Source: Bryobacterales bacterium
Lineage (GTDB): Bacteria; Acidobacteriota; Terriglobia; Bryobacterales; Bryobacteraceae
Direction: 5' to 3'
Assembly (NCBI GenBank): GCA_020854055.1
Contig: JADZGD010000140.1
Coordinates: 1-47,900, forward strand
Length of the DNA: 47,900 nucleotides
Shown: positions 20,352 to 28,323 of the stretch, in pieces
Layout of the letters: each line of letters opens with the position of its first letter
How positions within the stretch are numbered: position 1 is the stretch's first letter
Position numbers and translations under genes: made by a program
Notes under the pieces: model-generated
Seen by the model: only the letters and a program-made list of their open reading frames with translations
Told to the model about the DNA's origin: nothing
Databases searched by the model: none

Positions 20352-20376
20352 AAAAAAGTGGGCTTTCGCCCACTTT
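20352..20376 (-). terminator. Intrinsic-terminator-like hairpin in the rimP-nusA leader (candidate attenuator)
   Basis: Read on the minus strand this is AAAGTGGGC, a GAAA tetraloop, GCCCACTTT and then more T, giving a run of six T. The stem is 9 perfect base pairs. It lies 26 bases upstream of the rimP start and about 12 bases after the predicted transcription start, so it sits inside the leader of its own operon. Confidence 0.8.
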
Positions 20377-20395
20377 CTACACTTGACCCGCTTTT

Positions 20396-20424
20396 ATTAT
20401 ACATAAGAGGTTCGTCCGAACGAA
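20396..20424 (-). promoter_or_regulatory. Candidate promoter of the rimP-nusA-infB array
   Basis: A perfect TATAAT on the minus strand occupies 20396-20401. Seventeen bases upstream is TTCGTT, a poor match to TTGACA. A start near 20389 would place the hairpin at 20352-20376 at the very 5' end of the transcript. Confidence 0.5.
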
Positions 20425-20486
20425 GCGCATTGGGCGATATGGCCGGGATTGTTCGGGCGATTCCGGAACTCGCCGGCAGGCTGTGC

Positions 20487-20492
20487 TATACA
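20487..20492 (+). promoter_or_regulatory. Candidate extended -10 for the Gfo/Idh/MocA gene
   Basis: TGC precedes TATACA at 20487-20492, an extended -10 pattern with no clear -35. Initiation about 7 bases later would fall just ahead of the ATG at 20503, and no Shine-Dalgarno is visible, so the mRNA may be nearly leaderless. Confidence 0.35.
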
Positions 20493-20502
20493 CTGAAAGC
20501 AA

Positions 20503-21897
20503 ATGAGTTTTCCGGACTCTGATTCCCCCAACCCTCCGACACGCCGCAACTTCGTTGCCGGCATGTGCCTGGCAGCCGCACCCTCGGCCCTCCGGGCGTC
20601 CGCGGTAATCGGTGCAAACGACCGGATTCGCGTGGCCTGTGTGGGCTTCAATGGCCGCGGGGTGGTACACACCGAGACCTATCCGAAGCTGCCGAACGTG
20701 GAATTGGTGGCACTGTGCGACATCGACGAATCAGTGCTCGACCACCGCCTGGCTGCAGTTGAGCGGGCTACCGGGAAACGCCCCGCAAGGTACGTTGACT
20801 TCCGGAAACTACTGGAGGACAAGTCGATCGACGCCGTATCGATCGCCACGCCCAACCACTGGCACACGCTCCAGACGATTTGGGCCTGCCAGGCCGGAAA
20901 GGATGTCTACGTCGAGAAGCCCTGTTGCCACAACCTGTTTGAGGCGCGGCAGATCGTGGCGGCGGCACGCAAATACGATCGAATCGTGCAGCATGGGACC
21001 CAGACGCGGTCGATGCCGGGCATTCAGCAAGCCGCCCTGAGATTGCGGGAAGGCCTGATTGGCGAGGTCTACATGGCCCGCGGGTTGTGCTTCAAGAGAC
21101 GAGACACCATTGGCCGCAAGCCGGCGGAACCCGTCCCGCCGGGAGTCCACTATGACCTGTGGCAAGGTCCGGCCCAGTTGCATCCGTTCACCCGCAACCG
21201 CTTTCACTACAACTGGCACTGGTTCTGGGACTACGGCAACGGCGACATCGGCAACCAGGGCGTTCATCAGATGGATGTAGCGCGCTGGCTGATGGGAGTA
21301 AAGTACCCGGCGCGCGTCAGCGCCATGGGCGGACATTTTCTCTTCGATGACGACCAGCAGACCCCGAACACCCTCACCGCCACCATGGAATTCGAGCACC
21401 CCGGAGGCAAGCCGAAACTGCTGGTGTTCGACGTGCGGCACTGGATCAGCAATCACGAAGCCGGCATCAACGAGCCGAAACCAGGCGTCGAGACCCGTCA
21501 CGCCGACCTGAGCGGAAAGCTGGTCGCCGGCCCCGATCCCAACACCGTGGGCAACATCGTTTACGGCAGTGAAGGCTATATGGTGGTGACTGGCGAGGGT
21601 TACCGCACCTACCTGGGCAAGCAACAGGAGCCCGGGCCGTCAGCCCCCGCCGGCGACGAGGATCACTTCGCCAATTTCATTCAGGCCATGCGCAGCCGAA
21701 AAGCACAAAGCCTAAGTGCCGAGATCGAGGAAGGCGCCATCTCCTGTACGCTGGTGCACCTGGCTAACATCTCTTACCGCCTCCGCCGGACAATCAACTG
21801 GGATTCCGCAAAGCTCACCTGTACGGGCGATCCCGAGGCTGTTCGAATGATGACCGAAGAGTACCGGCGGCCCTTTGTCGTTCCCGCGGTGGCCTGA
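20503..21897 (+). CDS. Tat-exported Gfo/Idh/MocA family oxidoreductase
   Basis: The 464-residue protein has an N-terminal twin-arginine signal (PTRRNFVAG, then a hydrophobic stretch ending near residue 35). A Rossmann domain follows (IRVACVGFNGRGVVH), with the family's EKP motif at VEKPCCHNLFEA. A C-terminal alpha/beta dehydrogenase-like domain contains GDIGNQGVHQMDVARW. Family members oxidise or epimerise sugars and cyclitols with a tightly bound NAD(P). The exported type is common in Acidobacteriota and Planctomycetota as I recall. The substrate is unknown. It is transcribed divergently from rimP. Confidence 0.9.
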   Translation: MSFPDSDSPNPPTRRNFVAGMCLAAAPSALRASAVIGANDRIRVACVGFNGRGVVHTETYPKLPNVELVALCDIDESVLDHRLAAVERATGKRPARYVDFRKLLEDKSIDAVSIATPNHWHTLQTIWACQAGKDVYVEKPCCHNLFEARQIVAAARKYDRIVQHGTQTRSMPGIQQAALRLREGLIGEVYMARGLCFKRRDTIGRKPAEPVPPGVHYDLWQGPAQLHPFTRNRFHYNWHWFWDYGNGDIGNQGVHQMDVARWLMGVKYPARVSAMGGHFLFDDDQQTPNTLTATMEFEHPGGKPKLLVFDVRHWISNHEAGINEPKPGVETRHADLSGKLVAGPDPNTVGNIVYGSEGYMVVTGEGYRTYLGKQQEPGPSAPAGDEDHFANFIQAMRSRKAQSLSAEIEEGAISCTLVHLANISYRLRRTINWDSAKLTCTGDPEAVRMMTEEYRRPFVVPAVA

Positions 21898-21901
21898 TGC
21901 C

Positions 21902-21922
21902 GGCCGCGGCCCGGCCGCGGCC
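21902..21922. terminator. GC hairpin: two copies of the palindrome GGCCGCGGCC
   Basis: The 10-base palindrome ggccgcggcc occurs twice with one base between, just after the oxidoreductase stop and two bases beyond the tRNA 3' end. Each copy can fold on itself or pair with the other. There is no T run, so it is at most a structural, possibly bidirectional, end signal. Confidence 0.45.
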
Positions 21923-21924
21923 TC

Positions 21925-22000
21925 TGGTGGGCCCTGTAGGATTCGAACCTACGACCAACGGATTATGAGTCCGCTGCACTAACCGCTGTGCTAAGGGCCC
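21925..22000 (-). tRNA. tRNA-Ile (CAU anticodon, lysidine type)
   Basis: The 76-base cloverleaf has a perfect 7-bp acceptor stem (GGGCCCT with AGGGCCC), a D arm, an anticodon loop CTCATAA (CAU), the T arm GTAGG-TTCGAAT-CCTAC and an encoded CCA. The CAU anticodon could be read as Met. However, the acceptor stem starting GGGCCCTTAG, the D-loop AGCGGTTAGTGC and the TTGGTCG variable region closely match bacterial tRNA-Ile2 as I remember it, not elongator or initiator tRNA-Met. TilS, which converts C34 to lysidine so the tRNA reads AUA, is encoded about 5 kb away. Confidence 0.9.
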
Positions 22001-22117
22001 AAGCTTGGACGGGCTTACCCTTACCCGAATGTAACACGAACCCGCCTGGTGTTCCGAATTCGGCGAGGTGGTGGTATTCGGCCACCCGCGCGCATCTCCA
22101 GACATTCTGTTATCCCT

Positions 22118-22149
22118 TGTATGCCAATCATTTAGATGATTGGCATACA
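22118..22149. repeat. Perfect 32-bp palindrome (14-bp arms, 4-base loop)
   Basis: TGTATGCCAATCAT, then TTAG, then ATGATTGGCATACA. The arms are exact inverted copies. It lies 52 bases before the WXXGXW-protein start and within 120 bases of the tRNA 5' end. It has no T run and could be an operator for a dimeric regulator or a strong 5'-UTR hairpin. Confidence 0.9.
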
Positions 22150-22201
22150 GAGTGCCTCTAGTGGTCTCGGTTCGTTCACAAAGCATCGAATGGAGGACAT
22201 C

Positions 22202-22492
22202 ATGAAGAGACTCATTTCCATCGGCCTGTTCGCTCTGGCGCTGGCCGCGGGCGAGGCAAACGCCGCTGTCGTTGTTCGTTTCGGCCCGCCTCCGCCTCCT
22301 CGCCAGATGATGATCACCCGGCCCGGCCCAGGCTACGTCTGGGTGCCCGGCTCGTATCGATGGACCCGTAGCCGTTACGTCTGGTCACGCGGGGTCTGGG
22401 CGATACCGCCACGGCACCGCACCGCTTGGGTGCCCGGGTATTGGGCCGCGCGCCGCGGTGGATACGTCTGGATCGCCGGATACTGGCGCTAA
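22202..22492 (+). CDS. Small secreted WXXGXW/YXWGXW-repeat protein
   Basis: The 96-residue product has a clear signal peptide (MKRLISIGLFALALAAGEA, cleavage about residue 21). The mature chain is about 75 residues, built from aromatic repeats: GYVWVPGSYRW, RYVWSRGVW, TAWVPGYWAARR and GYVWIAGYWR. Such proteins are small periplasmic or surface proteins of unknown function. ATG 22202 has GGAGG 5 bases ahead. An in-frame start 66 bases upstream would cut into the palindrome and lacks a signal peptide at the N-terminus. Confidence 0.85.
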   Translation: MKRLISIGLFALALAAGEANAAVVVRFGPPPPPRQMMITRPGPGYVWVPGSYRWTRSRYVWSRGVWAIPPRHRTAWVPGYWAARRGGYVWIAGYWR

Positions 22493-22554
22493 TCGGCCGG
22501 CCGGCAGCCTCGCGGCCGCTGGATTTCGTACACTTATCTACCAGCGGCACGCTT

Positions 22555-24255
22555 ATGGTCTATCGGCTTCTCCTCCCACTGCTCCTCGCCGGGAGCCTGT
22601 TCGCCCAGAATTTCAAAGTCCTTGTCGACCGGAATCAGAAGGTGAAGATGCGGGACGGAATCCTGCTGGCGACCGATGTCTACCGTCCCGATTCCAGCGA
22701 GAGTTTTCCAGTACTGGTGGAGCGCACCCCCTACAGCCGGGAAGGTTGTGGAGATTGCAAGGTGATTGCAAGCCGCGGCTATATCGTCGTGATCCAGGAC
22801 ACCCGTGGCCGTTTTGACTCCAAGGGCCAGTTCTATCCATTTCGCGACGAGGCCAATGACGGCTACGATACCGTAGAGTGGGCTGCCGCACTGCCGCGCT
22901 CCAACGGCAAGGTGGGCATGTTCGGCGGCTCCTATGTGGGCGCCACCCAACTGCTGGCCACTCTGGCCAGGCCGCCGCACCTGCTCGCCACCTTGCCCTA
23001 CCTCACCTCGGGTGATTACCATGCCGCCTGGACCTACCAAAGCGGCGCCCTGATGCAATGGTTCGCCAGCAGTTGGTCCACGCTGCTGGTAACCGACACC
23101 GTCCGCCGCGCGGTGGGCGCAAGCGGCGATGCCGCTGCCTGGGTCCGGACCGTGCCGTTGAGCGATTATCCAATGTTCGCCGTCCCGCCCGCCCGCGCGC
23201 TGGCGCCTTATTACTTCGACTGGCTCGAACACGAGACCGACGACCAGTATTGGAAACGCTGGAGTCTGAAGGGCCACTACGCGGGACTGGCGATCAAGAG
23301 CCTATCCGCCGGTGGCTGGCACGACATTTTCCTCAAAGGGACCATCGACAACTACACCGGGATGCGCTCCGAGTCGGACGCCCGCGGCAGCCAGCGCCTG
23401 ATCGTCGGCCCCTGGGGGCATGCGGGAACTTCCAAGGAAGGCAAGATCGGAGACGTCACTTTCGGCCCGGATGCCGTTTTGGACATGACACGGACCACCA
23501 CTGACTGGTTCGACTTCGCCCTCAAGGGCATGCGCAACCACTTCGCCACCGACCCGCCGATCCGGATTTTCGTGATGGGCACCAACCAGTGGCGTAACGA
23601 GGCCGAATTCCCGCTTCCGGGAACGCAAACCACTGCGTTCTATCTCAGCAAGGACGGGCTCAGCCGCACCCGGCCAGGAGACGAACCACCGCAGTCTTAT
23701 GAATACGATCCGCGCAATCCGGTTCCCACGATTGGCGGCCGCCTTTGCTGCGCGCGGGGTTTTGACGCCGGGCCAGCCGACCAGAGCCCGAACGAGAAAC
23801 GCGCCGACGTGCTGGTGTTCAGCACACCGCCGCTCGAACGGGATCTCGAGGCAACCGGCTGGGTCAAGGTGAAGCTTTATGCCGCAACCTCCGCCCCCGA
23901 CACGGACTTCACCGCCATGTTGACCGACGTAGATCCCAGCGGCTACTCACGCCTGCTGACCGACGGCATCGTGCGAGCCCGCTACCGGAACTCCACCGAA
24001 AAAGCGGCGGCGATTATCCCAGGAAAGGTCTACGCCTACGACATCGATCTGTGGGCCACCGGCAATGTGTTCAAAACGGGCCACCGGATCCGGTTGGCGA
24101 TCTCCAGCAGCAATTTCCCACGTTTCAACCGGAGCTTCAATACCGGAGAACCGATCGCCAACGCTACCCGAATGGTGAAGGCCAGGCAGACTGTCTACCA
24201 CGACCCGGCGCACCCTTCGGCGCTGTTGCTGCCGGTTATCCCCGCGCGGCGGTAA
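22555..24255 (+). CDS. Secreted CocE/NonD-type alpha/beta hydrolase (X-Pro dipeptidyl-peptidase S15 family)
   Basis: The 566-residue protein begins MVYRLLLPLLLAGSLFAQ, a signal peptide. An alpha/beta hydrolase core follows, with nucleophile elbow GGSYVG (Ser126), Asp257 in GGWHDIF and His289 in GPWGHAG. This spacing is close to the Ser-Asp-His triad of cocaine esterase (117/259/287). The C-terminal 200 or so residues form the jelly-roll domain (GWVKVKLYAATSAPDTDF, GHRIRLAISSSNFPRF). The reaction could be ester, amide or beta-lactam hydrolysis; the substrate is unknown. Its stop lies 20 bases inside the convergent gph-like gene. Confidence 0.9.
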   Translation: MVYRLLLPLLLAGSLFAQNFKVLVDRNQKVKMRDGILLATDVYRPDSSESFPVLVERTPYSREGCGDCKVIASRGYIVVIQDTRGRFDSKGQFYPFRDEANDGYDTVEWAAALPRSNGKVGMFGGSYVGATQLLATLARPPHLLATLPYLTSGDYHAAWTYQSGALMQWFASSWSTLLVTDTVRRAVGASGDAAAWVRTVPLSDYPMFAVPPARALAPYYFDWLEHETDDQYWKRWSLKGHYAGLAIKSLSAGGWHDIFLKGTIDNYTGMRSESDARGSQRLIVGPWGHAGTSKEGKIGDVTFGPDAVLDMTRTTTDWFDFALKGMRNHFATDPPIRIFVMGTNQWRNEAEFPLPGTQTTAFYLSKDGLSRTRPGDEPPQSYEYDPRNPVPTIGGRLCCARGFDAGPADQSPNEKRADVLVFSTPPLERDLEATGWVKVKLYAATSAPDTDFTAMLTDVDPSGYSRLLTDGIVRARYRNSTEKAAAIIPGKVYAYDIDLWATGNVFKTGHRIRLAISSSNFPRFNRSFNTGEPIANATRMVKARQTVYHDPAHPSALLLPVIPARR

Positions 24256-24877
24256 GCTCGAGCAAATCGTCAATCCAGTAGTCCGGCTCCCATTGGGCCA
24301 TCTCGCCGGCCGCGCCGTAACCGTAACGCACGGCGCAGATCTTGACGCCGGCGCGCCGGCCAGCCTCCATGTCAGCGGGTGAATCGCCCACCAGCAGGCA
24401 CTGCTCGGGGGGAGCGCCAAGCCCGGCGAGCGCCGTCAGAACGATATCCGGCGCCGGTTTAGCTGGAAAACCGTCGGTTCCCTGCACTTGATCGAAGAAC
24501 GGCAGCAGACCGAATTTCTCGAGCACCAGGCGGGTGGTCGCCGTACCCTTGGTCGTGGCGGTTGACTTGCGTCCGGCCAACCGTTCGAGGCCCTCTCTGA
24601 CGCCAGGATAGACCCGGGTGGACTGGTGCTGCCGGGCCAGGTAGTTACCGCGGTAAACCTGAATCAATTCGTCAATCCGGGCTTGCGGGTAATCGGGGAA
24701 AAAATCGTGGTAAAGATCGTTGAGGTGAAGACCGATGTAGCGCCGGAGCAACGCCTCATCGCAACTGGCGTAAGGGGTTCCGGCAAGGGAACTGCGGATC
24801 GCTCCGCAGATGTCGGCTGCCGAATCGAGAAGAGTTCCATCGACGTCGAACAGGTAGACCGGAAATTCGGGAATCAC
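24236..24877 (-). CDS. HAD-family phosphoglycolate phosphatase-like hydrolase
   Basis: The 213-residue HAD phosphatase has motif I FDVDGTLLDS (nucleophile Asp), a helical cap, motif III Lys in GFPAKPAPD and motif IV GDSPADMEAG. Length and the cap resemble Gph/PpaX, which remove 2-phosphoglycolate or pyrophosphate. The motif II position is TTKGTATT, a usable Thr. The GTG start overlaps the ftsH stop by 4 bases, so it is translationally coupled to the protease gene. It overlaps the convergent hydrolase gene by 20 bases. Confidence 0.87.
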   Translation of the reverse strand: MIPEFPVYLFDVDGTLLDSAADICGAIRSSLAGTPYASCDEALLRRYIGLHLNDLYHDFFPDYPQARIDELIQVYRGNYLARQHQSTRVYPGVREGLERLAGRKSTATTKGTATTRLVLEKFGLLPFFDQVQGTDGFPAKPAPDIVLTALAGLGAPPEQCLLVGDSPADMEAGRRAGVKICAVRYGYGAAGEMAQWEPDYWIDDLLELTAARG

Positions 24878-26790
24878 GCCGGCGCCGGACGCTCTCCTTC
24901 CACCAGGCCGGGCACCCGTGCGCCACCTTCCGGCCGCAGAACCTGCTGCGTCTTGCCGTCATCGCCGCCGCCGCTTCTGGGAGTGTGGGGGACGGGCAAT
25001 TCCTTACCGGCGATAATCTGAAGCACCTCGGCGCCGTCCAGGACTTCCCGTTCCAGGAGTGCCTCGGCGATCTTCACCAGGGCATCGCTGCGTTCGGTGA
25101 TGATGTTCTTGGACCGGTTGTATGCGTCTTCGACCAGTTTGCGAACCTGCTCGTCAATGCGGATGGCCGTCTCTTCGCTGTAGTCACGATGCTGGGCGAT
25201 TTCCCGGCCCAGGAAGATCTGCTCTTCCTTCTTGCCAAAGCTCATCGGTCCGAGTTCGCTCATGCCCCATTCGCAGACCATCTTGCGGGCCAGTTCAGTC
25301 GCCCGTTCGATGTCGTTGCCGGCGCCGGTGGTCATGTGCTTCATGAACATCTCTTCGGCGATGCGGCCGGCCATCAGGATGGCTAACTGGGCTTCAAGAT
25401 ACTCCTTGTCGTAGGAGTGTTTGTCGTCCATCGGCAACTGCATGGTGACGCCCAGCGCCATTCCACGCGGGATGATGGTCACTTTGTGCAGCGGATCGGC
25501 GCGGGGAATCACGGCCGCAACCAGAGCATGCCCGCCTTCGTGATAGGCCGTATTGCGCTTTTCTTCTTCGCTGATGATGAGTGATTTCCGCTCCACGCCC
25601 ATCATCACTTTGTCTTTGGCCACCTCGAAATCGTACATGGTGACCACCTTGCGGTTCTGCCGCGCCGCCACCAGCGCCGATTCATTCACCAAGTTGGCCA
25701 GGTCGGCGCCCGCGAAACCCGGCGTCCCGCGAGCCAGCACGCTCAGATCGACATCGTCGGCGAGCGGCGTCTTCTTGGTGTGGACCTTGAGGATCATCTC
25801 CCGGCCCTTGACATCGGGCCGGCCTACCACCACGCGGCGGTCGAAACGTCCCGGCCGCAGCAAGGCGGGATCGAGAACGTCCGGACGGTTGGTGGCGGCC
25901 ACCAGGATGACTCCCTCGTTCGATTCAAAGCCGTCCATCTCCACCAGCAGTTGATTCAGCGTCTGCTCGCGCTCGTCGTGGCCTCCGCCAAGCCCCGCTC
26001 CCCGGTGCCGGCCAACGGCGTCGATTTCATCGATGAAGATGATGCAGGGGGCGTTCTTCTTGCCCTGTTCGAACAGATCACGCACCCGGCTAGCGCCGAC
26101 TCCGACGAACATCTCCACGAAGTCCGAACCGGAGATGGAAAAGAATGGTACGTTTGCCTCCCCCGCAATGGCGCGGGCCAGCAGCGTCTTTCCGGTGCCC
26201 GGAGGGCCGATCAGCAGCACGCCCTTGGGGATGCGGCCACCGAGTTTCTGAAACCGCTGCGGTTCACGCAGAAACTCGATGATCTCCTGCAACTCCTCTT
26301 TGGCTTCCTCCACACCCGCTACATCCTTGAACGTCACCTTCTTCTGTTGCGAAGAGTGCAAACGGGCGCGGCTTTTGCCGAAACTGAGCGCCTTGTTGCC
26401 GCCGCTCTGCATCTGGCGCATCATGAAAATCCAAAAAGCCAGCAGCAGGATGAAGGGAATGGCATTTACCAGAATCGCTACCCAATTGCTCGAACTGGAG
26501 GATTTTACATCCACCGAAACATTGGTCGCCTGGAGCTTGTCGTATACCGCCTGGTAGTTGGCGGGCAGCGTGGTGTGAAATTTCGTTCCGTCGTTGTAGG
26601 CGCCATGGACATCAGTCTGGTCGGAGATGGTGACCGATTTCACCTTGCCGTCGGCAACATCGCGCATGAACGCTGAGAAGGTAAGGGTCGCTTCCTGGCC
26701 GGTACGTCCTGATCTGACCACGGCGTATAAAAGAACTGCCACGCAGATCAATACAACCCAGAAAAGTGCAGTTTTAACGTTTGAATTCAT
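24874..26790 (-). CDS. ftsH: ATP-dependent zinc metalloprotease FtsH
   Basis: The 638-residue membrane protease has two membrane helices (about 8-25 and 104-124) flanking a periplasmic domain. The AAA domain has Walker A GPPGTGKT at 195-202, Walker B IIFIDEIDA and arginine fingers in LLRPGRFDRR. The peptidase has zinc motif HEGGH at about 417-421 (most homologues read HEAGH) and the third ligand in TGAGNDIERAT. It degrades membrane and short-lived cytoplasmic proteins. I preferred ATG 26790, with GGGAG 5 bases upstream, over the GTG two codons earlier. It is next to tilS, a common pairing. Confidence 0.97.
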   Translation of the reverse strand: MNSNVKTALFWVVLICVAVLLYAVVRSGRTGQEATLTFSAFMRDVADGKVKSVTISDQTDVHGAYNDGTKFHTTLPANYQAVYDKLQATNVSVDVKSSSSSNWVAILVNAIPFILLLAFWIFMMRQMQSGGNKALSFGKSRARLHSSQQKKVTFKDVAGVEEAKEELQEIIEFLREPQRFQKLGGRIPKGVLLIGPPGTGKTLLARAIAGEANVPFFSISGSDFVEMFVGVGASRVRDLFEQGKKNAPCIIFIDEIDAVGRHRGAGLGGGHDEREQTLNQLLVEMDGFESNEGVILVAATNRPDVLDPALLRPGRFDRRVVVGRPDVKGREMILKVHTKKTPLADDVDLSVLARGTPGFAGADLANLVNESALVAARQNRKVVTMYDFEVAKDKVMMGVERKSLIISEEEKRNTAYHEGGHALVAAVIPRADPLHKVTIIPRGMALGVTMQLPMDDKHSYDKEYLEAQLAILMAGRIAEEMFMKHMTTGAGNDIERATELARKMVCEWGMSELGPMSFGKKEEQIFLGREIAQHRDYSEETAIRIDEQVRKLVEDAYNRSKNIITERSDALVKIAEALLEREVLDGAEVLQIIAGKELPVPHTPRSGGGDDGKTQQVLRPEGGARVPGLVEGERPAPA

Positions 26791-26863
26791 TCTCACTCCC
26801 TGCCCGACGGTTCATGCGGACCATGCCACTGTATACAGAGACGTGCAATCCGTTTGGCGAGAT

Positions 26864-28255
26864 TCAGCATTTCACCTCGCGGCGCTCCTCAATCCGTAAT
26901 ACATCTTTCGTTTGCCCGCTCACCGAGAACTTTTGGGCAACCCCGAACCGGCTAGCCCAGGCGATTGCGCCTCCACACGTTAAGATCGGCCAGTCCCTTC
27001 GTTCCCATAATGGTATTCGGCTGTTCTGGAAAAGCGTCTTGATCTTCTGTGGCGTTTGCTGGCCGGCCGGACAATACTGATCTCCCGGACGCCAATTTCG
27101 AATCACGAGCGGTTCGGTGAGTGTCGCCCAATCCAACCCGCTTCCTCTCTCTACATTATAACCTTCGTCCGGCGGAAGATCCTGTTTTCTAATTAATTGC
27201 AGCAAAAGGGAGAAACCGGCGCCAGGAACCGGCACCTCCGCCGGGGGCACTACATCCCGGCGCCAGTTGCGCCACACACCATGATCAGCGCCTGGTACTC
27301 CGAAGCGCAGCCAATCAAAGGAGCGAATCACATCGGTAGCGGGCAGAATCACCCGGCCGTGCCCCTCTCCAGACTCGGCAAGTTGCAGCAAACGCTCGAC
27401 ATGATCAAATTCGACCTGGCGCAGATCACCACGAATTTCCCGAATCGCCCGGCGGAACAGGCGGCGCATCACGGCCACCCCCAACGGCCGGCTCGACTCG
27501 AGCGAGTGGACCCAGAATTCACCCCGCCGGGAGAAGGTCTGCGTAAACAGCGCCTCGATTTGCTGCTCCCAGTAGGCTTCTTCGTCCCGGGCAAGAATGG
27601 CCAATTGCGCCAGATTTTCCTCCAGCGACGGGTTCCACTCCGAGGTCAATTGGGGGAGCAGGGCGGAACGGATCCGGTTTCGGGCAAACCGGGGCGAAGC
27701 GTTGCTTGAATCTTCCCGCCAGGCGATGCCGCGTTCTCCCAGGTACTGGCGGACTTCGTTGCGGCCCACTTCAAGCAGAGGCCGCGCGACACCTGCCGGC
27801 GTCACCGGTTGAATCCCCGCCAACCCGGCAATACCGGTCCCCCGAAGAATTCGGAAAAGGACCGTTTCGGCCTGGTCGGAGCGGGTGTGCCCGGTGGCGA
27901 TTCGGTTCAATCCATGCTCACCGCGAACGCGCTCAAAAAATTCCGCGCGCGCCTCACGCGCGGCCTGTTCAAGGTTTTGGCCGACATCACAGAGGCGCGC
28001 CCGTCCCACCGTAAACGGCAGTCCATATTGGCTGGCGATACTCTCGACAAACCGGGCGTCGGCTTCCGACTCATCCCCCCGTAGGTTGTGGTTGAGGTGG
28101 AGCACGTGCAGGCTCAAGGCCCAGCGTCCGGTCAGCCGGTGCAGCACATCAAGCAGGCAGACCGAATCGGCTCCGCCGGAGACAGCGACACCGACGCGCT
28201 GGCCCGGCTCAAACATCCGGTAACGGCTTATCGTTTCCACGATCCGATCAAGCAC
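26864..28255 (-). CDS. tilS: tRNA(Ile)-lysidine synthase TilS
   Basis: The protein is about 463 residues. The PP-loop ATPase motif SGGADS is at 26-31. LHLNHNLRGDESEADARFV and GHTRSDQAETVLFRILRGTG are family segments, and the C-terminal TilS domain includes RNWRPGDQYCP. It attaches lysine to C34 of tRNA-Ile(CAU) so that AUA is read as Ile. The substrate tRNA gene is at 21925-22000. The frame stays open far upstream, into the promoter of the divergent gene. I placed the start at GTG 28255 on family length; TTG 28267 and ATG 28216 are alternatives. Confidence 0.92.
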   Translation of the reverse strand: MLDRIVETISRYRMFEPGQRVGVAVSGGADSVCLLDVLHRLTGRWALSLHVLHLNHNLRGDESEADARFVESIASQYGLPFTVGRARLCDVGQNLEQAAREARAEFFERVRGEHGLNRIATGHTRSDQAETVLFRILRGTGIAGLAGIQPVTPAGVARPLLEVGRNEVRQYLGERGIAWREDSSNASPRFARNRIRSALLPQLTSEWNPSLEENLAQLAILARDEEAYWEQQIEALFTQTFSRRGEFWVHSLESSRPLGVAVMRRLFRRAIREIRGDLRQVEFDHVERLLQLAESGEGHGRVILPATDVIRSFDWLRFGVPGADHGVWRNWRRDVVPPAEVPVPGAGFSLLLQLIRKQDLPPDEGYNVERGSGLDWATLTEPLVIRNWRPGDQYCPAGQQTPQKIKTLFQNSRIPLWERRDWPILTCGGAIAWASRFGVAQKFSVSGQTKDVLRIEERREVKC

Positions 28256-28323
28256 GGCTGGTTCCAACCCGATTGTGCCGCACCCCGGCCGCCGGGGTAA
28301 ACTCCAGACGGAGGCTTGTAGTC

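Noticed and set aside
20327..20404. 26 extra N-terminal residues for RimP
   Set aside because: They would be encoded by the terminator-like hairpin and promoter region, and the family begins at the later ATG.
21925..22000. tRNA-Met reading of the CAU anticodon
   Set aside because: The acceptor stem, D arm and variable region fit the lysidine-type Ile tRNA better, and TilS is nearby.
22426..22554. Extended N-terminus for the CocE-like hydrolase
   Set aside because: It would overlap the WXXGXW gene and bury the signal peptide that begins at 22555.
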